A DNA stretch of 64,000 bases. It comes from Ciborinia camelliae (taxonomy: Eukaryota > Ascomycota > Leotiomycetes > Helotiales > Sclerotiniaceae). The stretch covers positions 152,790 through 216,789 of the forward strand of contig JANPYM010000009.1 of NCBI GenBank assembly GCA_025890175.1. Reading direction: 5' to 3'. Below the pieces are notes generated by a model, which saw nothing but the letters and a program-made list of their open reading frames with translations, did no database searches and was not told where the DNA came from. Every line of letters begins with the position of its first letter. The stretch's first letter is position 1. The position numbers were made by a program, and so were the translations under genes. Below, piece by piece: positions 1 through 9,916 of this stretch.

Positions 1-994
1 CATACAAACCACAAGACTCGTACTCAATCAACTTATTCCTTCCACTAAGAGTCTGCTGGAACCCAAGATGAGGGGATAGCCGGATTCGTTTTACTATATC
101 CGGAAAATCCGTTCTTAGCTATGCTCTGCTTCGTAATATGCTGACAGCTCAATGTATATTCTCAGACTTCAGTCAATTCTTTGTGCTCAAATGTTCAATG
201 TCATTTTTCATCTAAAGTAAGCTCTCTCCAAGTCATCGTAGCTGTTCAATTGTTGATAACATTAAAGTTTTGGTGAGGGACTAGACTACCAAAATTTGTA
301 GCGGCAAATTCCACGTTTCTGACAAGGGGAGCTCCCGGATGCACGGTGATGTAAAAGAATTGACACATTACGGTGATGCAAAGAAACAAACAATGCAAAG
401 GAGTTCGGATGAAAGTGTAACAATGATTATTAAGACAACCTTGGGAAATCATATTCACGTCAACATATATTAGTCCATTTCATTTTTCGAGCCACCCCTC
501 AACCACAAGGTACCTGTGGAATGCAAAAGGGCAAGATAGGTTCGCAATCAAAATGTTCGAGTGTCTTTCCAAGCGGATGGACCATGAGCTACAAACCACC
601 ATTGGAAGGTAGAAATCGCCAAGTTGACATGCAGGAATCCGACATTTTGCTGTTTAAACCATACAGTTTCCATGAGGATCACAGGTCAAGAAAAAAGATG
701 GGAGATACGAAGGAGATGTTGCGAAAAATCGAGACTGGAATTAGACGATACACGCGGAAGGAGGAATCACGAAAGGAAAGTTCATAATGCAGATGGACCA
801 AAGTTAAAAAGGACAATCAAATATATTTGATTACTATATATGTAAAACAGTCAATATGGACAGGAGAAGTTAAATATATACACAATCGACCACCAGCCGC
901 AGCATTCTCAAAATTCGTTCATTACCACCATCCCTCTTTCATTATGTTTTTCCTAAACACACACCAGGGCGCACGAGACAGCAAGTCAAGCGAT
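1..994. other. 3' flank of the polygalacturonase gene; no gene seen
   Basis: AT-rich DNA downstream of the minus-strand polygalacturonase gene, which would end transcription into it. Only short unsupported open frames occur (for example 521-787 on plus), without recognisable domains, codon bias or splice signals. No RNA gene or repeat was recognised. Confidence 0.5.
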
Positions 995-2155
995 TTAACA
1001 GGTGACACCAGTTGGGAGACCCTTGCAGGCAGTGGAGGTCTCACCACCAGTGATGGAAACATCCCAGGTGAAGCTAGAGCAGCTAGCGCAGAGAATGTAC
1101 ACGTTGGTAGCGGTAGACTCAACGGTACCAGTGATGCCGGTGATGGAGACATCAGTGATGGGAACACCGGAGGTTGGGATACCATCTGGCTTTCCGTTCT
1201 TGTAATCTTGTTGGACGACAACACCGTAGGTGGTAATGCCAGAGAGGACGATGTCCTTGTAGGTAATGTCGGAGACAGATCCAGTGGCGCCGGAAACGGT
1301 CTTGATGCGGACACCGTTGGCGGAGTTCTTGACAGTGGAGGACAAAATCTTAACACCGGAAACAGTGTTGTCGGAACGGCCACCAACAGATCCAATGGAG
1401 AGACCGTGACCACCCGAGCAAGTTCCTCCAGTGAAAGTAATAGTGGTACCAGAGTTAATAGCGAGACAATCATCTTGGTTCTTAACAACTGCTCCAGTGA
1501 TGGTGATGTCAGTGGAATCACCAATATCGAAACCATCGGTGTTGTGTCCGAGCTTGTCACCAGCAGAGTCGAGGGCGTCACCAGCAGTGTTATCAATGTT
1601 GATGCTAGCGAGAGTAAGACCAGTGGAGCCGTCGATGGAGAAAACTTGAGCTGGGGAGTTCAAGATGTTGATACCAGTGATGCTGGAGGTACCCTTCAAG
1701 GAGTGGGCGTAGAAGAACTTTGGCTTTGTTGTTCCTCCGTTGCTTCCTTGACCATCCCAGTAGCTGGCTCCCTTACCATCGAGAACGTTACCAGAGGCAC
1801 CAGTAACAATAATGTCAGTTCCGGAGACGGAGACGAGAGGACCGGACCATTGTTCGTAACCGAAGGTAGTGGTACCCTCAAAGATGACATGAGTACCAGA
1901 AGTGAGGCCAGTCAAGTCAAGAGTGGTACCGGAAGGGACTGCGAGAGCACTGAGGACGATGGTGGCACAGGATGCCTTGGATGCAGAGGCGGCAGCGGCA
2001 CCACCGGAACCAGAGAAGGTACAGGAGGTTGCTCGCTTGTCAAGTGCAACAGCGTTGTTGACATTTGGTGCGGCAGTTGGCATTGGTGCTGGCATGGCAG
2101 ACACAGCTGCGCCGAGAGCAAGAAGGCTCAAGGCCGAAGAGATGATTTGAACCAT
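995..2155 (-). CDS. pg1: Secreted endopolygalacturonase (GH28), PG1-like
   Basis: An intronless 386-residue protein that hydrolyses alpha-1,4 bonds of de-esterified polygalacturonan outside the cell. Visible in order: a signal peptide (about 1-20), a short pro-region ending in a Lys-Arg Kex2-type site at residues 40-41, then a GH28 right-handed beta-helix rich in T/S/G/I repeats. All four GH28 signatures are intact: [16 protein letters not shown] (catalytic Asp pair), [13 protein letters not shown] (catalytic His) and GVRIKT (substrate-binding Arg/Lys). Length and sequence fit the Botrytis Bcpg1 / Sclerotinia sspg1 group (about 380 residues). It ends in a conserved C-terminal Cys. It is divergent to the pectin methylesterase at 6294-7333 across about 4.1 kb. 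The upstream region has a TATA box and GCCAAG sites. The family call is secure; the pg1 symbol is by resemblance only. Confidence 0.95.
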   Translation of the reverse strand: MVQIISSALSLLALGAAVSAMPAPMPTAAPNVNNAVALDKRATSCTFSGSGGAAAASASKASCATIVLSALAVPSGTTLDLTGLTSGTHVIFEGTTTFGYEQWSGPLVSVSGTDIIVTGASGNVLDGKGASYWDGQGSNGGTTKPKFFYAHSLKGTSSITGINILNSPAQVFSIDGSTGLTLASINIDNTAGDALDSAGDKLGHNTDGFDIGDSTDITITGAVVKNQDDCLAINSGTTITFTGGTCSGGHGLSIGSVGGRSDNTVSGVKILSSTVKNSANGVRIKTVSGATGSVSDITYKDIVLSGITTYGVVVQQDYKNGKPDGIPTSGVPITDVSITGITGTVESTATNVYILCASCSSFTWDVSITGGETSTACKGLPTGVTC

Positions 2156-2254
2156 ATTGGAGATTGTTGTAGAATGTGAAGGTTATACTGGATTGTATGG
2201 AAGAGGATGTGAGTGATGATGAGATGAGGAAAGAAGAGAAGGTATTGAAAGGTT

Positions 2255-2262
2255 CTTATATA
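2255..2262 (-). promoter_or_regulatory. TATA box of the polygalacturonase gene
   Basis: On the minus strand the sequence reads TATATAAG, about 100 bp upstream of the polygalacturonase ATG (2155). The position and sequence suit a core promoter of a strongly induced gene. The role is inferred from position. Confidence 0.6.
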
Positions 2263-2405
2263 GGTAAACATGAGATTGAAATTCGGGCAATGTCCAAAGA
2301 AGTGGAACCTGGATGAATCCCGCTGTCGACTGTTATCTTACCTCTGCTCTGCATGTTGACAGCGGTAAGCTTAACCACGAGCAGCGTTTGGAATGACTGT
2401 GGAAC

Positions 2406-2571
2406 GCCAAGGCTGTTTCCCAACATCAAGCGATATCACATCGCGGGACGGGAAGCAAAGCTTCAAAGTTAAACATGAAACAATGCAAAAAGAAGCTTAG
2501 GTTCTGTGTAAGAATCGATCTTGGCACGACCCTCCACTATAAGAATCGATCTTGGCAAGACCCTCCAGTAC
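2406..2571 (-). promoter_or_regulatory. GCCAAG (PacC-type) sites and 31 bp tandem repeat upstream of pg1
   Basis: GCCAAG, matching the fungal PacC consensus GCCARG, occurs at 2406-2411 (plus) and as its complement CTTGGC at 2520-2525 and 2551-2556. The last two lie inside a 31 bp direct repeat (2510-2540 and 2541-2571, a few mismatches), so the duplication doubled the site. PacC is the ambient-pH regulator, and pectinases in this family are known pH-responsive genes. Binding here is inferred, not shown. Confidence 0.45.
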
Positions 2572-3435
2572 CTTTCAGTATATTAAAAACTATACCCGAA
2601 GTAATTTCGAAGTACTGTACTCCATAATTTTGCTAAAGTGATGAACATAGCTTACAAGATACCATACTTATTGGGGTTAATCTCTAATCCGGTGTGAAGA
2701 TTGATTGAGATGACATTGCGGCTGTTTACAATTGATGAGAAACTAACTAGAAAATGTGATGGAACTTTGGAGGCTTCTGTTCGGTGTGGTTAAAGTAAGT
2801 GGGTCGACGGTTTGCATTGATGAGCGAGGGAAGGTGGGATGGTACGATGGTGCCATTAATTGGTTCCATAAAAATTATTCCGTCCAATATATGAGATGGC
2901 AATTAGATGAAAAGTCGATGAAATACGGTTTCATCGTGACGGGGAAATAACTAACTCAATCCATGGATCTATTTGCAAGTCAAGTTTCAACACGGTACAG
3001 TACCTAGGTAGCTCTAGAGTCTGTAGCTCTAGAACTCATTATCGCTGATACCCGATGGGGAGATAATTGGGAGATGGTTCTATTTGTAGAAATTAACCAC
3101 AGCCACACTTTTACTTTTATGGTTTCATCCACACGGGAAGTGCGTACCTATACACCTATGCAAGGAACTATGCAATATGCAATTAGACAATTAGACAATT
3201 AGAAATAGAGCTTCAGCCACACTGGGTTCGCAAAACACAGCACCCCAGCCTCTTCTCAACTGATATTCAGGTTCACTGATCGGATGATTGACTGATCGAC
3301 TTGAATTGATTCTCTATCGAGAAGTGGCAGTGGTAGGGGCCTCCCCCGGGATAGCCACTTCCCCTATCGGGTCGAAGCTCGATAAGATTATGGAGTTAGA
3401 AGTTAGGAGGTTATCCCGAATAACTTACTTTTGAC

Positions 3436-3474
3436 GCCAAGCTTCTTTAAAAGTTGTGCCAAGATTGTGCCAAG
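3436..3474 (+). promoter_or_regulatory. Cluster of three GCCAAG motifs on an 11 bp tandem repeat
   Basis: GCCAAG occurs at 3436-3441, 3458-3463 and 3469-3474. The second and third are on tandem copies of an 11 bp unit (TGTGCCAAGAT), followed by a third degenerate copy with GCCGAT. A further GCCAAG is at 4581-4586, and two more sit directly before the pectin methylesterase ATG (6280-6285 and 6288-6293). A shared pH-control region for both pectinases is inference. Confidence 0.4.
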
Positions 3475-4189
3475 ATTGTGCCGATGAATTAGTGCAATAA
3501 TCCGAGATATTTCGTATATCGTATATCGTATAGGTTACCTAGGTATCTATCGTATATTCCAAAAGGGCCATCGCAAAAGACCTCGCTTAGGTATTGTAGT
3601 CATTAGGTAGATAGGTACAGTAACGAGAAAGAATGAGGCATTGAGTACAATCACAACCAGCGGAAGACATTACAAAATCTACTCTTTAGTCCGTGATAAG
3701 AAGAACTTGTTATTTGTCATGGGATACACCACTATCATACCTGTCTGTACGAGTGGGCAACTATCAAAGATTCAACGTTGGGAACGTTATCGGAGTTTTC
3801 AACTATTCGTTGGCATCCACGTGCGAGATGCGATGAAAAGTCAAATACACACATACTTTACAGACTACAGTGGTGCGCTGGGCCGTCCCGTCTCGGGCTT
3901 TAAAAAACGTTATTTTGCCATGCTCTCTGGGACGGTCCGTTGTACGTACGGTCCGTGAAGAAACTCAAAAAGAAACGATATCACACCAAACCTTACCCCC
4001 ATCTTCAAGATCTAAGCGCTATTGACCTGCCACCTGCAATTCGGAAAAATCTACGTCTACTTGCACCGTGCGAGATCATGTCATCGTGGCACTGACAGCC
4101 GCACCGGCAGTCGGACATATATGTAGGTATGCTCTCGGCATTGCTTGTTTGCCGTTTCGAAGTTGTTCACCACTTCTCAGTGGTGCAAT

Positions 4190-4430
4190 TCATCTAAGTT
4201 GACTTGGCACACCAAACTATATATGACTGCCGGAAAATATACTCTCGCGGCGTGGACGATGTGCCGATTCTTTACCGCTCCAAGTAATCCAACCCATTTA
4301 AATCGACTTGGCACGCCAGCTTATATATCACTGCCGGGAAATAAACTCGCGGGAGTCTCGGGCGTGATCATTAACCGAGTCTTTACCGCTCCCATTCGTG
4401 TAATTTGAGTTCGCTTGGCGTTCCACCGCC
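4190..4430. repeat. Imperfect tandem repeat, period about 104-111 bp
   Basis: A block beginning GACTTGGCAC at 4201 and ending CTTTACCGCTCC at 4270-4281 recurs with substitutions from 4305 to about 4392. The offset is 104 bp at the start and 111 bp at the end, because copy 2 has a small insertion. A degenerate start of a third copy (TTCGCTTGGCGTTCCA) follows near 4411. The block is more GC-rich than its surroundings. It may be a degraded mobile-element fragment or a regulatory duplication; it is not coding. Confidence 0.6.
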
Positions 4431-6071
4431 CACGGACATTTCGGACGCTCCCGCTACAACCACCCAAACTCGGTATGATCATCAAATTTGAAAAACTCAA
4501 AGCGACGCACCGTATCTGTAGCTATCGGTAAGTAGAGTCAAGTGATTTGGGATATGGAACAACTACCAGTATCGGGGTATGCCAAGGAGGAGAAATAAAT
4601 TTCCGCTGAGGCCCACTTTCCTTTGAAAGCGTGGTGGCGTGCTACATCAACTGATTAGGGATATACCAGCCTGTCAATTCTAGTAAGATTTTGACTTTTT
4701 GAGTTATCTTTTGATTTGGATATTATTCGGTTGATCGAGGCAGTCCCTTCTTTTATACGAAAATCTGAAAATTGAAGCATTTGCAACTTTGTTGTATAAG
4801 TTGAAAATGGGGTACCAGTTGTAGATATCTAGTATGTCGCTTAAACAAGTTCATGTACCCAACAAATTGGATTTGAGGATCACTGTTAGATCTACCGGTT
4901 AGCAAACCGACCAAAAATCCATTTCCTTCTAGGTGCTGTTGGTTTGATGGTGGCCTTGGGAATAAGAAATCCATCTGTACATACTGAACATGAGTAGGTG
5001 TCTAGGGACTCCTTGCAACCCCTTTAAAGGCCAAACCCTCCCGGCCGCACTGATAAAACCTAGAAGTTTATTTGAAACTTAGAAAGTGAGCTCGTCAAAT
5101 TACAGGAAATATCCCATTCAGGCTCTTTCTCACGTCATTTTCTTTTAAAGTTCAAACGAAATACTGTAGATTAATTAACCTTAATCATTCTCCTCTCATG
5201 AGATGACGATGTCTCAATGTATAGAATTGGAGTTCTTCATTCGTCAGTCGCCTTGCAATTCATCTCAACTTTCAAGTCGAGATCTATCTATTATCTAAAT
5301 AGTATATATGAATGAATATATATGATTAGACCTATATTATATAGATACCTACTTCGGTCTAATCAATCTTCGTATATATGCTATATCCGGAGATTGTAAA
5401 TCATGAGGATTATGGATAAATAAACTTTTGAGGATTTAAGGATTTTGCTGAGTTGAAAAGTCCCGATATAAAATCCCACTACTGGTAATAGCGGTCACAT
5501 CCGCAGCCGCTGTATCCACCCCCTTTTATTCCAAAAAGTAAAAATCTAGATCCACCAGAAAGATGTCCGTGCACTACCCGTCCCGTCCTTTAATCGGGCA
5601 AAGATCCAAGGGTGTTTCACGATTCTATGATGAAATGAAGAGGGTCTTCGAGAAGGATTGTTTATTTCGTTGATTGGACGGTGAAGCGGGAAGAGTCTAG
5701 TTGAAACTTGAATTATTTGTTCTATCAAAAAAAAAAAATCGGACGGAAATTGAGAGGTTGATTGGATGTCACGAATTGATTGGAATTACGAATGTCATAT
5801 TTTTCCTACCCCACGAACTCATCTACTTGATCATTTTGAAGTTTTCTTTTCAAGTTTTTCCGTTGGATGTTCGGATGTATCCAGCATAAGCTCTTGGCTG
5901 ATGATAAATCTTCCTAGATATCATGTATATAGTATAAGTTATAAGTTATAAGATAGTTGTTGAGCGGACCCATTATCTCAAGGCAGTGGAGCGCCATGGG
6001 AATCACTACCGGCATGCGTGCGATTGTGGATTCAGGAACATCGATACGAGCATGATTCTGGCATTTGGAAG

Positions 6072-6119
6072 TCTATCGGGAAGTCTACCGGGAATTCTAT
6101 CGGGAATTCTCCATGGGAC
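6072..6119 (+). promoter_or_regulatory. Four tandem 12 bp units upstream of the pectin methylesterase gene
   Basis: Four consecutive 12-mers occur (TCTATCGGGAAG, TCTACCGGGAAT, TCTATCGGGAAT and a degenerate TCTCCATGGGAC), ending about 175 bp before the ATG. Spacing near one helical turn in a proximal promoter suits a repeated protein-binding site. No known factor was matched. Confidence 0.35.
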
Positions 6120-6293
6120 GGCTATGTTTCATTTGAATTCTTCCGTGAAGAAGCCCCCCTTCAGAGCTTGCGCTGGCGACCTTGGTTAAGTTAAATAGAC
6201 CGGCTTGGTCTTCTCTTTCTTCACCATCCCCATCAGTTTAATCAACTTTCTATTCGTTTATTCACTTCAGAATTCAATAGCCAAGTCGCCAAG

Positions 6294-7333
6294 ATGCGTT
6301 ACCTATTTACTCTCAGCTCTTTCGTCGCCGCTGTGCTGGCCACTGCTCGTACTAGCCCCCCATCAGGTGCTCTCACTGCTGGAACAGGAGGAACTTACTC
6401 TACTGTAAGTTATCCAGAGCTTCATCATGTCCGACTATCCTTTGCTAACCCAACAATTAGTTCCAAAAAGCCGTTAATGCTCTCAGCACTACCACCACCT
6501 CTGCTCAAAGCATTTTCCTCTACTCCGGAACCTACTCTGAGCAAGTTACCATCCCAGCCTTGAAGGGAAAGCTCACTGTCTACGGATACACCGCGGACAC
6601 CAGCTCCTACACCGACAATGTCGTCAACATTGTTCACAGCGCTTCCCTCTTGAGCGGAGCCGCCAACGATGAGGAGACCGGAACCGTCATTAACTTGTCG
6701 GAGAACACGGCGTTCTACAACATCAACATCAAGAACACCTACGGCAAAGGTTCGCAAGCCATTGCATTGGCTGCCTACAACACCGAGCAAGGATACTACG
6801 GTGTCGGTCTCTACGGATACCAAGATACCCTCCTCACCCAAACCGGTAACCAAGTTTACGCCAAGTGCTACATTGAGGGAGCCATCGACTGGATCTTTGG
6901 ACAAAGCTCCGTCGCTTGGATCGATGGTTCTACCATTGCCGCCTCTGCCCCCGGTGGATGCATCACCGCCGACGGCCGTACCTCCGCCACCGACCCATCC
7001 TTCTACGTTATCAACAAGTGCACCATCACCACCAGCTCCGGCTCCACTGCCACCGCCGGAACCATCTACCTTGGTCGCCCATGGACCGAGTATGCTCGTG
7101 TTGCCGTCCAAGAATCTTCCCTCAGCAGCGTCATCAACAGCGCCGGTTGGTCTGCCTGGTCTACCAGCGATGCTCGAACCGGTGATGTTCTCTTCGAGGA
7201 GTATGCTAACACTGGTACTGGTGCTTCTGGAACCCGTGCTTCTTTCGCTAGCAAGTACACTACTGCCTACACCATCTCTGGTGTTTTGGGAAGCACCTAC
7301 TCTTCCTGGGTTGACACCACCTACCTTTCTTAA
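6294..7333 (+). CDS. Secreted pectin methylesterase (CE8)
   Basis: Removes methyl esters from pectin in the plant cell wall, giving the substrate that endopolygalacturonase cuts. Two exons, 6294-6404 and 6461-7333, joined in phase 0 across a 56 bp intron (donor GTAAGT, branch GCTAAC at 6443-6448, acceptor TTAG), give 327 residues. There is a signal peptide at about residues 1-17. The CE8 signatures are all present: SGTYSEQV, QAIAL, YGYQDTLL (catalytic Asp), the DWIFGQ form of the DFIFG motif (second Asp) and YLGRPW (catalytic Arg). Length is typical of fungal single-domain enzymes. The ATG follows GCCAAG directly, and a 12 bp tandem array lies upstream. It is divergent to the polygalacturonase. 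Family and exon structure are secure; which paralogue is not decided. Confidence 0.94.
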
Positions 7334-7339
7334 GTTAGG

Positions 7340-7440
7340 TATGAATCGTTGTCGTGGTGGTAAGCGGTGGTTGGTAGGAGGTGGTTGGTGGTTGGTGGTT
7401 GGTGGTTGGTAGTTGGTAGTTGGTAGGAGGTGGTAATGGG
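7340..7440. repeat. GGTGGTTGGTAGTTGG simple-repeat tract after the PME stop
   Basis: G/T-rich tandem variants of GGTGGTT and GGTAGTT begin within about 20 bp of the stop codon, so they probably lie in the 3' UTR. Confidence 0.6.
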
Positions 7441-8699
7441 GTGAGATATCCTTTGAAAGGATGTGATTATCTTCTGATGGGAATATGTTTAATTATATAT
7501 AGCTCTTTTAACGATTAGCTTATGTTAATAATGTGCTCCATGTGCATAAATAAAATTACGGCCTTTAATGCCACAACTATATCTCTAATTGATTTGAATG
7601 TGATATGTCTTCAGTCCAGCTAATCATTAAATCCCAATATCAACTTGATCAAATATACCTATAACTTAAAGTATAATTTCAATTTTCACCACCCATTTCC
7701 TCTCCTCTCATCTCATTTCCATCATTTCCATCCCCAATATTCCCCTCCTATATCCCACTATATCCCACAAAATCCCCCCATTGTATTGCATTTCATCCAA
7801 TCACGATCACGATATAATCAATCAATCAAGTTTCAACAGCCCAGCCCAACCTAACACTAGATAACTGCCTAACACTCAAATATTTATATCGATACAATCA
7901 TGTGATCGTGATCGTATATAGGGGTTATACGAAGCGACTAAACTAGCACTTCAACATTCTCAACTTTATTTAGCATACCTAGTATTATAGGGATCCAGAA
8001 TGAAAACAAATATATATATAGCATCAAGTATTTATTTATATTTTGAATCATCACCAGGTAAACACTAATAATTCCCATTCAAGTCTTTAGCAAATAGCAA
8101 TTTTAATAAATCTCTACTCCTTAAACTTGAATCCAAGTTCCAACTATCGATGTAATATTAATATTATAAGTTATAACTTGAATAAAAAATAAAAATACAG
8201 TAAGCGTAGTCGAGACTATATAGTAGTATCGTAGGTAACGAGGTAATTCCAATATAAATGGTTGATTAAGTACAAATATGATGTAATCAGTTGAATGTAG
8301 CCGTAGCCGTAAAATGATGCCGAGGACCATATACAGGCTAGCGGCGTTTCTTTTTAAGAATGAGCATAGAAACATTAAACATTTAGAGAATCTTAGGTGT
8401 TCGATTAATTTATATATTTTAATACTACTATAGGTAACTCTATTTGCATTATTTATCTTAGATATAATCTGTGATTTCAATATAACATATAACATCTAAG
8501 AAGGATTTAAAAACTATCTACTTCTAGAATCTAGATTTGATTTTGAATTGAATATCTTCATTCTACTAGTAAATTCTATATTTGGATTCTACATTCTAAT
8601 TCTAATTAGAGTAAGGGTTTAAGTTTATCTAGGAGTTTTAATTTGAGATATCATATATTCCAAGATAATATTAATACAGATAATATAATTCTAATCTTC
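7441..8699. other. AT-rich intergenic DNA without a recognised gene
   Basis: AT-rich sequence downstream of the pectin methylesterase gene. Open frames at 7645-7854 (plus) and 8121-8495 (minus) are low-complexity translations without conserved motifs. Confidence 0.5.
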
Positions 8700-8960
8700 A
8701 TCTCCCTCTCCCTCTCCCTCTCCCTCTCCCTCTCCCCTCTCCCTCTCCCTCTCCCTCTCCCTCTCCCTCTCCCTCTCCCTCATCCCTCTCCCTCTCCCTC
8801 ATCCCTCTCCCTCATCCCTCTCCCTCATCCCTCTCCCTCATCCCTCTCCCTCCCCTTCTCCCCCCTTCCCCTTTATCACCACTCCCTCATCCCTCATCCC
8901 TTATCCCTCATCGCTCACCCCCTCTCCCTCCTCCCCCTCCTCCCCTCATCTCCCTCCTCC
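8700..8960. repeat. (CTCCCT)n microsatellite with CCCTCAT variants
   Basis: About 150 bp of near-perfect CCCTCT hexamers passes into CTCATCCCTCTCC variants and then C/T-rich DNA. The overlapping open frame (8643-9323) is a translation of this repeat and the next one, and is not a gene. Confidence 0.85.
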
Positions 8961-9019
8961 CCTCCTCCCATCACCTCCCTCATTTTCATATACCCAATAC
9001 CCAATACCCAATACTCATC

Positions 9020-9310
9020 CATTCACTCACTCTACAAACAAATTCAAAATTTAAATTCAAATTTTAATTCCAATACCCATCCATTCACTCTACAAACAAA
9101 TTTACTTTACAAACAAATTTACTCTACAAACAAATTCACTCTACAAACAAATTTATTTTACAAACAAATTCACTCTACAAACAAATTCAAATTCACTCTA
9201 CAAACAAATTCAAATTCAAATTCAGATTCAAATTCAGATTCAAATTCCAATTCCAATACCCATCCATTCACTCTACAAACAAAAATTCAAATTCAAATTC
9301 AGATCAAAAA
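9020..9310. repeat. ACTCTACAAACAAATTCA minisatellite
   Basis: Roughly ten interspersed copies of ACTCTACAAACAAATTYA, plus larger duplications containing AATACCCATCCATTCACTC (near 9074 and 9255) and AAATTCAGATTC units. A compound, evolving minisatellite with no coding signal. From 9311 to about 9916 there is further C/T/A-rich DNA with CATTA and ATACCC repeats only. Confidence 0.75.
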
Positions 9311-9916
9311 ATCATCTAAATAATCTGTCCCCAAACCCAAACCCAACCCTCTTCCTCCTCATCGCTCATCCCTCCCCATTATTTCCATTCCCACCATCAT
9401 CAACCTCATTAATTATCATCATCATCATTATTATTCATTCACATTCCCACCATCATTATTATTCATCACCAAATCCCACTATTCATTACATTACATTACA
9501 TTAACATTATTAAATTACATTATTCATTATATTAAATTCCTATACGCTATCTACTGTACTATACTATCCAGTATCTGTACTATCCAGTACTATCCAGTAC
9601 ATACTGCTATGATACTACTCGCTTGTGGGTTTTCGCTTTTTTCGCTTCTCTTGTTTCGCTTCTCTCTTCTCTTCTCCTATCTTGTCTTCTCTTTTCCTTC
9701 CCTTCTCTATTTTTACCTTCCTTTCCCTCCAGAGGTCTTTAATTAATTAGTTCATTCCATCTCTCATTCCATGCCCATTCATGCCCATACCCATACCCAT
9801 ACCATCTCCCTCATGAAAGAAGAGAATAATTCATAAAGCATAAAGCATATCATTCACCCCCTCCACTCCCGGCCCAGACCCACTCCACCTCAACCCCACT
9901 CCACCCCACCCCTACC

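Larger units (their letters stand above)
2156..6293. other. Intergenic region shared by the two divergent pectinase genes
   Basis: A 4.1 kb region with no supportable gene. The short open frames at 2756-2950, 3641-3958 and 4145-4408 lack domains and overlap repeats. Besides the separately listed sites it has short inverted symmetry around 3313-3370 (AAGTGGC / GCCACTT arms) and around 3882-3960 (GGCCGTCCC / GGGACGGTCC arms). These could be remains of small transposable elements, but no full terminal repeats were identified. Confidence 0.5.

Noticed and set aside
827..2179. 450-codon open frame on the plus strand
   Set aside because: It is the antisense shadow of the polygalacturonase gene, whose minus-strand product has all GH28 motifs; the plus translation has no domain.
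3313..3370. Terminal inverted repeats of a second MITE
   Set aside because: AAGTGGC/GCCACTT arms are short and imperfect, and no target duplication or matching partner was found.
8643..9323. 226-codon open frame on plus
   Set aside because: It translates the CTCCCT microsatellite and the adjoining minisatellite; no protein-like composition.
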